Shown: positions 48,301 through 60,720 of the stretch, piece after piece
Numbering within the stretch: position 1 is the stretch's first letter
Layout of the letters: each line of letters begins with the position of its first letter
Source: Aphrophora alni
Taxonomy: Eukaryota; Arthropoda; Insecta; Hemiptera; Aphrophoridae
Assembly: GCA_963513935.1 (NCBI GenBank)
Contig: OY740774.1
Span: forward strand, 87,314,385 to 87,378,384
DNA length: 64,000 nt
Reading direction: 5' to 3'
Program-made: the position numbers and the translations under genes
Notes under the pieces: model-generated
Seen by the model: only the letters and a program-made list of their open reading frames with translations
What the model was told of the DNA's origin: nothing
Databases searched by the model: none

Positions 48301-50679
48301 TTATATGCAAATATAGAAACCCATCTTAAACGATATACGAGGGAAGTGTTAAAGTCATGATCCGTACATAATGATGCCCTACAGATGTGGTTTATTAAAT
48401 ACTCTACTATTTGAAGTCACAGAATTGTCAATTTTATTAAACTATACCTCCAATATAGTCTAGAAAATTTCTGAAATATTCAGAAAATTAGTTGTTTTTT
48501 TTTTAATAAATGGCGGATAGCTAGTAACTGAACAGTAATTTTCCGTATTTTACTTCTCTTTACCGAATATTTGTTGTTCCTTTTTGTGTATTTTTTTTAC
48601 TTTTTTTAATTTTTGACGGTCTTATAATTGAGAGGAAAATTAGTTCAAAGAAAATCCGCACACGGTTTTATTAATGTGTTCTCCCTTCACATTAGTAGCT
48701 TCAAAGTAATTCAATATAATGACAGAAGTAGAAAACAACAATTTACAAGAGATTATCTAAGTTGTAACTTGTTAAAACACATTTGTAAACGTACCAAACA
48801 AAGTTTTAACTGTCCTTAGAAATTCATTCATACATGAAAACACTTCGTCGGAAAATATTAAATTAATTTAGCGAACACAAAACTCTGTCGCACAACTTTC
48901 TTCTCCGCCAGAGTTTATAAGGCTTACTAAAGTAAAATGGTGGAAACTAGTAACAATTAGGTTTTATAAAATACTACTTCAGGTAAAACTTTCATTAATT
49001 GTTACTACAAACTTCCAAGAAACCCTGATCTTCATATAAACTAAATTCACTTGATTACACCTTTGATTATTTTGAACACTTGATTAGTTATTTAGGCATC
49101 CTCAGTTTCATTACAACAGTGTGCAATCAAAAGACTTCGTAGAAAAACCTTTCATTCTGTTGTAAGTGAAGTAAGTGAAGGGAAATGCGTTTACAATACA
49201 ATACAAGAGCGAATAAGTTGAACGGAGACGCCAGTGTATTTGTATCTCAAAAGTTATGCGTTTAGTTACATCTAATATATTAAAGTGTTGATTAGTCTGA
49301 AACTAGGTAATACTTAAATAAGAATCATGAAAAAATACTTTTGCATATGAAAATAAAATCACAACAGCATTTCAGATTTGTTCTTTACATTTCAAAAAAT
49401 ATTAAAATTAAACTTGTAAATTCAAACAAATAAACATTTATTACATCAACCATTTCAAACACTATGTCGTCGTGATTTTAAGTTATGCTTGAGATTCAAT
49501 AATCAAACCATAACTAACCACGCCTAGTATTTATACAAAATGCATAATAAGGGGTGTGGCCTAAGCCTATTTGACAACTTTCTAAATAGTAAGGCCCTAC
49601 GTTATTAGTGACCCATATAACTAATGCATTACTAAACTATTATTCATAAAAAAATTATACAATATTTTATTTTATATCAATAAAGAATTTTGAATATTCT
49701 TTCTTTTTTACAATTAGAATAGAATATAATAGAAAAAGTACTTTATTTTGACATTTATTCCATACAAAATATAAAATAAATTCACAATTAATTAATTAAT
49801 TATTCGCTTTTTTTTACAATTTTACTTTACAATATTTGTTAATCAAAAATTTTACAATTGTATTAAAGATTTAATTTAATTTTAAAACATCTCACAAGTC
49901 CAGCTTTAATATTTCTTTATAGTATTTTTTCAGAAGGTAACTGGAATGTGAATGTTAATATAAAATTTCATATTAAAATAGTTTATTTTAATCCATAAAA
50001 TTTAACTGTGAACGAAAAACCTGAATCTTTCTTCACACTAAATACGTTGTTATAAGATCTATTACATTTACAAACATTTATATTGTTCTTTAAATCAAAT
50101 AAACTTAACCACTTTGCAACCACAGTTTTTATTTATCAAAACTAAAAAACTCCAACTTGGACCAAAGACAAGACAACGGTTTCAAGGAATATCTATTTAA
50201 TTCGAAGTTACCCAAGAAAATAAAACATTTATTTCGCTGTTGGGAGTTGTACAAGATGTCGTAAAGATAGTTTCAACTCCCTGAGAAATAGTTTAACTTG
50301 GGAATATAAAACGGAAGGTTATACAATAAAAAGGAAAATAAATTGCAAGCAATAAGTCATATAGTAGACATAAACTTGGGGAATTTGTGTCTGGGAAAAT
50401 AAACTGTTATATTACAACTTGTGGATTATTTGGCGGAGTAAAGCAAGGTCGTGTTTAATTCGACCACGTGGCATTTTTTCTGCTTGTTTATGTGTTTGTA
50501 ACACAGTTACGCCAAAGTGCTCTCAGAGGCTCACTTAATTTTAAATGTTATCAATTAATTTGAAGTTAAAAATTTCGAATTATACAAGCTTACAAAAGTC
50601 TATGCAATCAGGTGCTTACTATAGTGAATATAGAGTGTGGCAATCTGAAGAGAACTATGCCACAAACTTTTAGACTTAA
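45381..50679. other. Long AT-rich non-coding stretch
   Basis: No gene, RNA gene or clear repeat array was recognised in 5.3 kb. 'aaatggcggatagctagtaa' at about 48508 repeats a word of the MITE at 31009. 'aaccctgaatatc' near 48052 could be a lone mariner right end. The word gggattcgaatcc near 47493 is tRNA-like but no cloverleaf forms. ORFs of 60-63 codons here are unsupported. Confidence 0.45.
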
Positions 50680-50830
50680 ATTAGATCCCTCTCTCATCTT
50701 TCCTAACAGGTTTACCTTGAACAACTCTTGTTCTCTTCGAACCATAACGATATTAGAGTATCGTGGGCTAGACTTCTATATTTTATATACCGAGATTTTT
50801 CGCCTTTAATAAACAAGCAAAACAAATATG
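50680..50830 (+). repeat. Dispersed repeat family A, copy 7
   Basis: 'ccctctctcatctttcctaa', 'gaacaactcttgttctcttc', 'gatattagagtatcgtggg', 'ctagacttctatattttata' and 'ttcgcctttaataaac' in family order. Short forward frames here are shadows. Confidence 0.6.
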
Positions 50831-52299
50831 GTCTAACTCGTGTACTTTACCGTGAATATGGTAAAATTTATTTTATTTTCCGTTTTAAAACTATGGTCAC
50901 TAAACAGTTATATACGATTTTAAGTCATAGACGTGTTTTAAGCTCTGACTATACATGTTAAAAACATTAAATATAATGGTGTAAACGAGCTATTGAGAAG
51001 TGATTTAAACAACAAGAAGAAATGAAAAAAAAAATAGACTGTTTTCTGAAACTTGAAATAAAAACGTTCTCGCTTGTTACTTTCTTTTGTTTTAATAAAG
51101 AATGTAATAATAAAAGTGTTAAATAATAACAAATAAATTATGATTTACATAACGTTATACTTTTTTTAACTTGTGATCATTGAGTTGTAGTAAATTATAA
51201 ACAATAATCATATCGTTTGCGTTTCCAACAAATTGGACCACCAGAGTTTATGTATATCGATGAGATTAGCGAAGTATTTACTACCAACGTGATCCCAATA
51301 AAATTGTCATTCTGAAATAAAAATACACAGAGCAGTCATCCATGAAATTTAACTTGTATTATTTATTACCGTAATTGGTGTTTTGTTCACTTGTACAGTA
51401 ACTTTAGCATTGTGTTCTTCTTGATGAATATTGTTCCATGTCACGTCACACATCATTGAGTTAACCGGAACTGAAAGTATTAAATCATCCAAATAACGAA
51501 GTATAGCGTTTACAGAAACACTAGTACACATTTCACAAAATTGTTAACGATGCTTAGACACTAACTTTCATTCCTTAATACAAGTAGATGACACACAGTT
51601 TAACATTTAAATTTACCGTTATGAAAAACGAGTCATAAAAACAGTTCTTTGATTGGTTAACTTTATTTTTATTCCAAATACTTTTACAGTATACATATTT
51701 TTAAAAGAGATTATAAATCAAATATATTTCATTGCTATAAATTATATTTTATTAAATATAATTTTCTACTGGGAAACACTTGCTTACTAGTTGAAACTTT
51801 GGTAAATATTTTGCTATGAAATTGTGTTTATTTTTTGTACAATTTTTTTTTAAATATAGCGATCTGATTGTTTAATTGTTATATTAATTGTATGTATATA
51901 AGTGTATACTCGTTAGAAACTATGGTGGTAAAATATTGAGGTCTAAAAAAGAGCTGAAATTATTGAATCATAGTGATTCAATTATTTATTGCACAGTTGA
52001 TACACACTGTTATTTTACAATAGATCTGGAAAATGTTCTCTTGAATCAAATTGTTACAGTGATTTATAATCTGTGATAATCACTGTTATCGTACTGCGTA
52101 CAGTTACGGTACTCGCAAAGTGGTATTGACCACATGAAATTGGAACAAATGCACGGAAGTGACATTTGTACCGAACTTGGATAGCTATCTAGCAATTCCA
52201 TGTCAGTCACAGATCGAGATGATCATAAAAAAGACAACTCCACCTTCCTTATAAAAGTAAGTTTTCCATATTTCCTTAAATTATAACAATTTTAAATTA
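50831..52299. other. AT-rich non-coding stretch
   Basis: No gene recognised. 'gtgatttataatctgtgata' at 52059 followed by 'atcactgttatc' is a lone unit of the repeat in the next entry. Confidence 0.4.
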
Positions 52300-53620
52300 T
52301 TTTAATGAAACTGAAGACCGTAAGAAAATAATATTGACAAGAAGTCAGGTTATACTAATTACAAAATACTATGGCATATTCATTTCCAGAGAGGATTGCA
52401 TCTACTTGCAAATGCCACTAATTCCATCTCTGTGCAAGTGTCACAACACATGTCGAAATAAGCTTAACTGAATATTATACAGTAAATGTTGAGTTACCTG
52501 AATGACGGTGAATCAGCGATATGAAATACGTGATAATCGCAGTTATCAGGAAGTGTGCCTATAGTTTTAGCACTCAGAATGTGGCAACTTATTAATTCAC
52601 ACGGACGTAGAAAAAAGTCTAATGTAATCTGAAACATGGGGCAGAAAAAACATCACGTAAATAATAGTGAATTAGTAACTTGAAAGGTGAGAATCATAAT
52701 TATTAGGCAATAAAATCTAGAAATCCACAGCTTAATTTGAAGTTTACGCCAGGAATTGTACACTTAATCATAATTCGGTTATTTATAACAGGCAGTAATC
52801 ACTCGTAATAAATCGTTACGTGGCGTGTTTGTGGTAATTAAAAAATAGGAATGGATTATGCACACGCACGGAGAAATTTGTTTTACTTAATATATAATAT
52901 ATGGAACTTACTGTGAACCACGTCAATAAATGTTTTGTTAGTGATTTATAACAGCTATTTATTACTGTTATCAGTCTGTGACGTAGAGTAATTTTGTCTG
53001 CTAAAAAGTTAGAAAGATTGATCTAAATACAATTTAAAACCAGATTATATAACTACGTAATAAATTTCAGGCTATATTATCTGTACAACTTTTAAACAGT
53101 GATTTTAAATACATGATAATCACAGTGACATGATGCAGTTTCGATACTGACGATGTGAGTACCTACGAATTATTCACACAAACTTTAATTTATTTTGTGA
53201 TGTACGGCAGATACTGCGTTACTTAATAACAGTGAATTATTGATTTGAAACAGGTAAAAATATCCGTTATCGGGCAGTTAATTTACACGTAGAATTACTT
53301 AAAAAGATAGAATAGATTACCCACACACACATAGAAACCGTAGATTAACGTACGACACAAGGCTCGCAGTGTGTCATGAAGATAACAGTTATTTTCCTAA
53401 TTGATTATCACTATCAGAACGTGACTTGGGGTAATATTAATGCCGTCCATAATGTAGAAACGCATTATCTTCCTACACAGAGAGACATTCTTATCATAAC
53501 CTGCATAACGGTAAAGAACTTTATGACTTTTAAGTTGAGCTCCATTAACGACTTATAAATTTCAAGAAAATTTACGACTTTTTTAGTTCACGAATATGCC
53601 AGCTCATAAATCCGTATTCC
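52300..53620 (+). repeat. Repeat block with palindromic unit core, copy 1
   Basis: Contains about seven diverged units spaced roughly 130-260 bases, each centred on the type 'gtgatttataacaggtgata' + 'atcactgttatc' (near 52515, 52775, 52940, 53100, 53232 and 53375). The block as a whole recurs at 55600-56950 at an offset of about 3.33 kb ('gagttacctgaat' at 52491 and 55817). Shared non-core words include 'gcactcagaatgtgggcaac'-type and 'ttacgccaggaattg'-type segments. A 60-codon frame at 53376-53558 is unsupported. Confidence 0.7.
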
Positions 53621-53859
53621 TTATCTGATCTCGAGAAGGTATACTTTTATTTTAAATATAGAACAAATATTTAAAACCAATCTTTTTATATTACAAAACA
53701 AAATAAAAAATATCTATGACTTGTCTGGTCGAGATATCATTCTTATGGTTGTAGAGTTTGTGACGATTGGGCATTATGAAGAAGAGAGTTTAAGTTTGGA
53801 ATGAAAAATGCGTGTTCGGTTGTGTGATACATGTACTTTCTGTTGTTCCCAATAAAAAG

Positions 53860-54290
53860 GGGTCTGCATCAGAGTTTGTAGGATCTGAACCAGCTGGAGG
53901 AATATCAGTGTGTCGTCCAAGATGGTCTTAAACAAGTGGGTTCATTCAAAACACCAACAAAGATGGGAAAGCCTTAAGGGGCACTCCCATAGTAAATCAC
54001 TACTTAAGGACATCCCTTCAGATAGTTCTGAAAGAACAATAATGACCCGAGGTAGGGGACAACTAAGACTAATTAGGGGAATTATTACGGGAAACTATGG
54101 TCTGAGAGTGCTTATCATGGCGAAACTGTGTAGATTGTGCGGGAAGGGTGAGGAGACCTCAGACCACATAATTTTCAATTTTGAAGCTCTAACCAATAAA
54201 AGGCGAATGGTTTTTGGATTCCAAATTCTTGGGGAACCATCATTGGACCAGCTAGTGGATTACTCATACTCATAAGGGAAACAAATGTGG
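53860..54290 (+). pseudogene. R1/jockey-type LINE ORF2 C-terminal fragment
   Basis: It begins GSASEFVGSEPAGGIS (53867-53911), the stretch after RNase H with the same PEP..GI-type signature as at 40719. After one frameshift near 53910 it continues KMVLNKWVHSKHQQRWESLK, GQLRLIRGIITGNYGLRVL and LCRLCGKGEETSDHIIF (to about 54180), then stops at 54273. The CxxC...H cluster is the zinc-finger-like end of R1-type ORF2. The last expected Cys seems to be replaced (HIIFNF). The relic covers only the last ~130 residues of a protein of about 1,000. The rest is missing upstream, where the palindromic repeat block lies. Confidence 0.8.
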
Positions 54291-54443
54291 TAAGCAAGAA
54301 TGAGGAGGGTTTAGATGTACAATAGGTCATTGGTCGCGGTGCCAGGGTTGGTTAGAAAGAAGGTCCTTTAAACTCGAAATTAAATCAATCAATTAACCCA
54401 ACGTTACACGTGTTACATTTTTGTAAAATATTTCCGGAAATCA

Positions 54444-54590
54444 AGTGAGTGAGTGAGTGAGTGAGTGAGTGAGTGGGTGGGTGGGTGAGTGAGTGAGTGA
54501 GTGAGTGAGTGAGTGAGTGAGGGAGGGAGCGTGCGTACGTGCGTGTGTGCTGCGTGCGTGGGTGTGTGCGTGTGTGTGCATATGTGTGTA
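54444..54590. repeat. Compound (GTGA)n-(GTGG)n-(GTGC)n-(GT)n microsatellite
   Basis: Starts with GTGA tetranucleotides, passes through GTGG and GGGA, then GTGC and GT. About 147 bases. Confidence 0.95.
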
Positions 54591-55231
54591 ATTTAATGTA
54601 GATTTGAAATAAATTCTGCCTAGGAATTCACGAATTTATATTTTCCATGCCTAGAGAATTGGTTATAAGGTTACTGAGTCAATCAAACAGGAAAATTGCC
54701 CTAAGTTTTATTTCCATCGAATTTTCTTTTAGATAATTCTCTGCAGTTTTAACGATATCTTCACAATTCATTCTATTTTATCAAAACATGACTTTATGAA
54801 ATATGGTAAATTAATATTAATTATCTAGATTTTTTTTTAAACTACTTACATAAGTTTTGCAATACGCTTGCATCTTTTTTCAGTGTTCAATTTATAAATG
54901 TGTATTAAATGTTTTAAGCAAGATACTTTATCTGAAGAAATCGAATAGGCAACTAAAACTACAAGGTATTTATGTCGAATGTTATTAAACTTTTATTATT
55001 TAAATACAAAAGCAAAGAGACGCAGGTGATCCATCAATGTCCAGTTCATAGCGTTAAAGTCAAACATAGAAATTTATTATTTTTTATTGAAACACGTGAT
55101 AAATTGTTGTTGATATTTTAGGGTCACTTTTAAATATATATTGACAATGTATGTAAAGGTAAGCTGACTGACTATAGAATGTGCAAACATATTGTGAAAA
55201 AGATTAGTTTACCCTTCGTAATATAATCACA
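54591..55231. other. AT-rich non-coding stretch
   Basis: Nothing recognised. Confidence 0.4.
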
Positions 55232-55314
55232 CAAATCAAATATTTACAGTAAACACTTTATTTTCAAAAAATATGATGTATCGATAACCAAGTTATCATT
55301 TTCAAGTTTTTTAC
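55232..55314 (-). mobile_element. Penelope-like element end with hammerhead-like core (motif 3)
   Basis: Minus strand: CTTGAAAAT, perfect stem GATAAC-TTG-GTTATC, GATAC (for GAAAC), then 'gaaaataaagtgtttac'. One or two core positions are mutated. Confidence 0.45.
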
Positions 55315-55599
55315 AGGTACAAGCAATTATTGTAACTGAAATATAAGAACCAGGCTCTAGCTTCATAATTGAGTAGAGTTTATGTGGATTTAGAAATCTA
55401 AGAATTAAAGAAAGAATTTACAAAAAAAAACAAAAACAATATAAACAAATATGATAACAAATTACTAGTCCATATCAAATAAATAAGACATGACTTGCAG
55501 TTTTAACTCTTACAATGTGGAACCACGTTTACTGATACAATTTAAAAATAACTTGATTTTAGATACACACCAGACATTGGAGCACTTCAATAATAATAA

Positions 55600-56950
55600 T
55601 TTAGATATTTAAGATAAAACTGAAGTCTACAAGAAAGTAACACTGACAAAAGATTAGGTAATGTTATAAACTTTCTACTATTACTTTCCAAAATACTCGG
55701 ACATAGTCATTTCCTGGATTGCATCTCCGTGCAAGTTAAATCACTTCTAGCCAAACACATGGATGTAGGTTATCAAGAAACAAGCTTAACTGAATGTATG
55801 ATATATAGTAAGTTTTGAGTTACCTGAATAACTGTGAATCAGTGATGTAAAACACTTGATAAACGCAGTTCTCAAGGAATGACTTAGCCTATAATGTTAG
55901 CACTCAGAATTTGGGCAACTTATTAATTCACTCGAACGTGGAAACACCCCTAAAGTAATCCCAAACATACCGCAGACAAAAAGTCACATATAATTGAAGT
56001 AAGTGCATAATTATTAAGCGTGCAGTTTTAGCAATAAATACTAGATATGGCGTTATCCACTGCTTAGAGTATACGCCAGGCAGTATACTCAGAGTATACT
56101 TATATATGTACATGTATATGGAGTATATTTAGAGTATACGCCAGGCATTGCTCAATTAACTAATAATTCGGTTATTTATAACAGGCGATAATCACTGTTA
56201 ATAAATCGTTACATGAAGTGGTTGTGGCAAATAAAAAGTAGGAATAGATTACCTATGCACACACTCGGAGAAATTTGTTTAACTTAATATATGATGTGCG
56301 GCATATATTAAATTGTACATATACTATTTAGTGATTTATAACAGATAAATACTGGAATCAGAGGATATAGTTTCGGTTCTTATTAAACACAAGTGGGGTC
56401 AGATTTATATAAAAGTGTAATCAAGTATAGGCTTAATTAATTAATGACAATGTTTAATCGGTGATTTGAAGTAGGTGATAATCACAGTTATAAATCCCGT
56501 GTCATGATGCAGTTTTAATACTCTAAACCTGAATAAGAATTTCTCACACGGACTTAGATAAAGCTTAAATTATTTAGCAGTAGACACATCTTCACCTAAG
56601 TAACAGGGATTATGGATTTATAACTAGTGATAATCACTGTTATCAGAATATTACTTTACGTGCTGTTGTGGACTTAAAACATTACAATGGATTCCATACG
56701 CACATTAAAACCAGAGTAACGTAATATATGATACAAGGCTGGAAATGTTATCATAATTGTAAATCATTATTATCACGACGTAACTTAATGGGTTCAAAGT
56801 GAAGACATCTTCCCAGCAACAAGCTTTTCGTAACCTACAATTACGGTACGAGAATTTTATAACAAGTTAAGCTAGATATTAACGGTTTAAAATTAGAAAA
56901 TAATTTCGATTATGTAACTCATAAATATGCTAATTCATAATTTGGCAAAT
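55600..56950 (+). repeat. Repeat block with palindromic unit core, copy 2
   Basis: Diverged second copy of 52300-53620, same orientation. Unit cores lie near 55840, 56170, 56330, 56470, 56620 and 56750. A local duplication 'agagtatacgccaggca' (about 56067 and 56131) flanks a TATA-rich insert. Only the shared order of words makes the match clear. Confidence 0.7.
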
Positions 56951-58583
56951 CCTTATGTAATATGGAAACAATATTTTTGTTTTTCTTTGTAGAAGAATTA
57001 TTAGAAAAGTCTTTATCATTCTAAAAAATAATATATAAAATATATTTTACAGCATAATTATAACTCTATATGTTTCTTCTGTAATAGAATTTAGACACTT
57101 ATATCATCTGTGAATGTCAGCATTAAATCTTAAAGAAACATTTTGTTCTCACAGTATAAATTTATCAAGTCCCTCATTAATAACAAAACAATTGATTCAT
57201 ATTGTTGTATCCAAAATGTCATTCTATATAATAAAAAGCATTATATTATAGTTTTATGTCGTTTTTAACGACATGTTCCCCAGTAGTTAAATTAAAAAAC
57301 CTCTGATTATGGTGGTTTTACCCGCCGAAACTGGTAATCTAATAAAATATTTATAAGTGTGCTTGACGGTGAGAAACAAGGTAATTAATTACCAATTTAT
57401 TACCAAACAATTCGCTTAAATGCAACGTAGCTATTTCCAAATTTTTTAAAAATTTAATACCTGATCTCTCAGCTTAAAACATAAAGTAGTGTAGAAAAAT
57501 ACTTTTGCACTGATAACAATTTAGGTTAAGTTTCATCATTTATAAAAAAATGAAACAATATAAGACTGTGTTTACAAAACAGAAATAATATAATAATATA
57601 TCGTAACATTAAATGGGAAGGATTCATATTTTATTTCCCCAGTAACAATTTATCAAATCAGTTTTGAATAAGAAAACAAATGTCTTATAATATTGAACAT
57701 GTTTTAGCGTCTTCTAGTGGAAGACAGAAAAGTAAAGTAAGATTGTAGAACTTGATAAATTTACAATAAAACCTAAACTTGCTCTTCTTCCTAACTCTGT
57801 AGATTCTTCAATGCAATATCGTGAAGTTTTTGAAGTTAAAGTCTTTAAAACCAATGAAAAACTATTTTCTGCTCAAGTTAACACAAATATTCCTGTATAA
57901 AGTAAATTAATTGAAATTTTGTTTTAGTATTGCACCAGGTAAGGTTAGGTAAAATTGAAAATCTTTTCACATAAAGTACAAAATAAATGTGTTATTTGTC
58001 TCTTCAAACTTTTGATCTTTTCAATTTATTTTTCTCAATCAATTTTTGATTTTAAGGGAGTTATAATTAATACATTCAAAATTGTACTATAAAATTAGCA
58101 TTGATTCTTCCATATCAAACATCATACACTTGAAAAACAAACTAATTTTATTATTTTTACAAACGGAATAATAAATTATATGGACATAACATTATGAACA
58201 ATTCTAGCGTTAAGGAGTACCTTTCCTCTAGTTTAGCAAGAGCCTCTTATGTTGTCGTGTGGGAAACTAAAAGACGTAGTTTCTCCCGTAATAATTAATT
58301 ATAAACATAATATATTGAGGAAGTAGTTTTCAGCCCTCCCCTTAGTACAGTACAGACTTACAAGCGGGCCGGTGATATATTTGTTTGCCATAATGTATAA
58401 ATACTTTCTGGTGTCTAGTAGTATTCGCTTAACGGTCAGTACACTTTATGTTATTAATAAGTCAGTGTAATAGTAATTATAAGCTTTTTTAAAAGAATAT
58501 TGAAGCAGGTAACTTTAGTGAAGAAATTGAGTGTAACTGTGTAAACTAACAACTATTTACAAGAACCATTTATTTATATTATA
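56951..58583. other. AT-rich non-coding stretch
   Basis: No gene recognised. Around 58396 a TATAAATA word lies 40 bases before TCAGT and 110 bases before CAGGTAAC. This is promoter-like in parts, but the spacing is wrong. Confidence 0.4.
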
Positions 58584-58907
58584 GCACTTACGTCAAGCGG
58601 TCTTTTTTGTTCACATTTAATGTGCCCTTACAACTGTTTCAGTATTAACAATACCATCATCAGATGACAAAACACACACACGCAAACTACTGTAAGTGTA
58701 GGATGGATGTGGCCACATGAGTCAATGAACGTTGTTTTAACTTTTACTTGTACTACAGTACTAATCTTTGTTGTTAATTTATTTTTGTGCATTTTATATT
58801 AGTGTTTGCTTGTCAGAGTTTTATCACCTAATAATGTTATTGGTAATACCGAAACATCTGTAATGACACATTAAATATGAACAACAAATACTGCTTGACG
58901 TAAGTAC
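58584..58907. mobile_element. Foldback element with hammerhead-like cores in both arms (motifs 4 and 5)
   Basis: Left arm GCACTTACGTCAAGC (58584) and right arm GCTTGACGTAAGTAC (ends 58907) are inverted. The similarity runs on inward for about 80-90 bases per arm ('cacattaaatgtgaacaa' against 'cacattaaatatgaacaa'). In each arm, read toward the outer end, lies a hammerhead-like core. Minus strand 58663-58636: CTGATGAT, GGTATT-GTT-AATACT, GAAAC. Plus strand 58828-58855: CTAATAAT, stem with AATACC, GAAAC. This is typical of tail-to-tail Penelope-like copies. No reverse transcriptase in between (about 150 bases of spacer). Confidence 0.65.
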
Positions 58908-59493
58908 TCAAATAAAAATAATATTTCAAAACAGTCATAAGGCAAAATGGAAAATATAAGAACCTTTAAGTTCAATAAATTTCGTTAAAAAAGAGATTTA
59001 AATTGAAAAGAAAGGTAATACGATCGATTCATTTTTTTAAATTAAAACATATGGTGAGATAGTGAAAATTTTATTCTATACCCATAAATATTGCGATAGT
59101 TATGTGTTTTGTGAATGTAAGTAATTATAAAATTATATTGATAGTAAATCTTACTATTTGTTTTCGAAACAAATGTATGGAATAAAGTTGGGATTTTCAA
59201 TATACTTAATACGTGGATATATTAGCTAAGTGTCATCAACAAAATAAAGAGTATATAGCTTCGAAGGATATTGCAGTTCACATAAACTGAAAAATATAAT
59301 TTCTTTTGAGCAAAATAAGGAAAATGTAGAAAAAATAATAATAAGGTTTAAAAGTGATTGATGCATGCAAATTCAGGAAATGGGAACGTTAATTGTAAAT
59401 CTCGTTGCTAATTATTTTTATAAGATCTGTAGTCACCAATATTTAAATGTATACTAATAATTCCTCTCAGATGCTAACTATTTACTATAGTTA
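58908..59493. other. AT-rich non-coding stretch
   Basis: Nothing recognised. Confidence 0.4.
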
Positions 59494-60130
59494 GGTACGG
59501 GTATGGTCCCGAGACCCCCCCCCCCCAGCGAGATCTACAACTTTGTTCACGTAGTCCTGGGTTAGATCCATCTCATTCATCTTTCCTGTCAGGTCACATA
59601 TTTTTAATAATAAATAAAAGGCAATTTGTACTTCCACAATATTTTTTACAGTTAGATTAAGAAGGAGGGAGAGAGAGAAGATACCTAGTTAAGGCTAGCT
59701 TAGTTATTAATGAACAATTAGATCTTAGTAATTCACCACTCTTGCAACCTCCATTTGGACATAAGTATCTTCCCTCTCTCCCTCCTCCTTAACCTATCAG
59801 TAAATTTGGCCAACTTTCTCTTTCCATATTTTGATGTTGTAAAATTCTTGTACAGGTACCTTAGTCTGTAAGATGCTTTTGACAATGCCGTTGTTGGCGA
59901 AACATTGGTCGGCACGGCTCATTAAAAAATATTTTGGAAGTAAAAATTGCCTTTTATTTAATTAATAATAATAAAATTCCACCAAGTACCCACGGTCGGT
60001 AGTATAAGTTACATATTTTTCTCTACCCACCCTAAAGCTACCAGAGGTTGAGGTCTATATTTTATACTTTTATTTATGAGGCGATGATGACCGACAGGTT
60101 TCTCACCTTTAAACAATAAGAGGAAACACA
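59494..60130 (+). repeat. Dispersed repeat family A, copy 8, split by an insertion
   Basis: Left part 59494-59605 ('gtcctgggttagatccatct', 'catctttcctgtcagg'). It resumes at 60011 with 'ctaccagaggttgaggtc', 'tatattttatacttt' and 'gaggcgatgatgaccgac'. The inserted piece is 59606-60010. A run of ten C lies near 59516-59526. Confidence 0.7.
59606..60010 (+). mobile_element. Penelope-like foldback insertion with 10-bp target duplication (motif 6)
   Basis: 405 bases inserted in family A copy 8 and flanked by the perfect direct duplication ACATATTTTT (59596-59605 and 60011-60020). Outer inverted arms: 'aataaaaggcaatttgtac' (59613) against the complement of 59923-59961. Inner inverted arms: 59654-59684 against 59765-59795 (GA-rich against TC-rich). 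Near the right arm, TTTGACAAT-GCC-GTTGTT-GGC-GAAAC (59877-59903) is a hammerhead-like core. A minus-strand 60-codon frame (59733-59915) has no recognisable family. Confidence 0.72.
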
Positions 60131-60640
60131 TATTATTAAACTATTGTATTCTAGTTGTGTCTATAACTTCCACTGTAACCTACATCCTACAATGCAGGAG
60201 TTGCCACCGAAGAAAACTCCTGTGTAAAAAGATAAGAAATAAAGAATCGTCTCTAACTGTTACGCCTACGCTTTGAACTTTGTTACCACGCTATTTCCTG
60301 AAGATGGCGTGCAAGTCGCACTAGTGAATATATTACAGATGTTTATAATAATTATTACTTTCTTTGTTTACATGAATTTCAACTTTGTCTTGCAGAAAAT
60401 TCATATACTGTGTGCACATAATACTACTTACAGCACTTTAAGACGTGTAGGTATTGTTTTTCCATTGTAAGTTTATACAATACAGTTGCATATAATGTGA
60501 AAATAACGTATTTAATTTTCAAACTTTTACAAATCAAAAGAAGGAATAATTAGTTACTTTGAATGGTTGTTTGTGAAAATTTTGTAGAACCCAAAAAGGC
60601 AAAAAAGGGAAGATACGGTTTAGTTATTGTAGCTCCATGC
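60131..60640. other. AT-rich non-coding stretch
   Basis: A 65-codon forward frame at 60273-60470 is unsupported. Nothing else seen. Confidence 0.4.
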
Positions 60641-60720
60641 ATCACTGAAGATGACGATTTTTTCGTTGAATTACTTTTTTGAATGAATAAACGTACCATT
60701 AGAGAGAATTTTTGTTCAAG
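60641..60720 (+). mobile_element. Penelope-like element end with hammerhead-like core (motif 7)
   Basis: CACTGAAGAT, stem GACGA-TTTTT-TCGTT, then GAATTAC in place of GAAAC, followed by 'gaatgaataaacgt'. Confidence 0.45.

Noticed and set aside
58396..58515. Promoter-like set: TATAAATA, TCAGT and a CAGGTAAC donor-like word
   Set aside because: The distance from TATA to the TCAGT is about 40 bases, longer than usual, and no coding exon follows. Chance in AT-rich DNA is likely.
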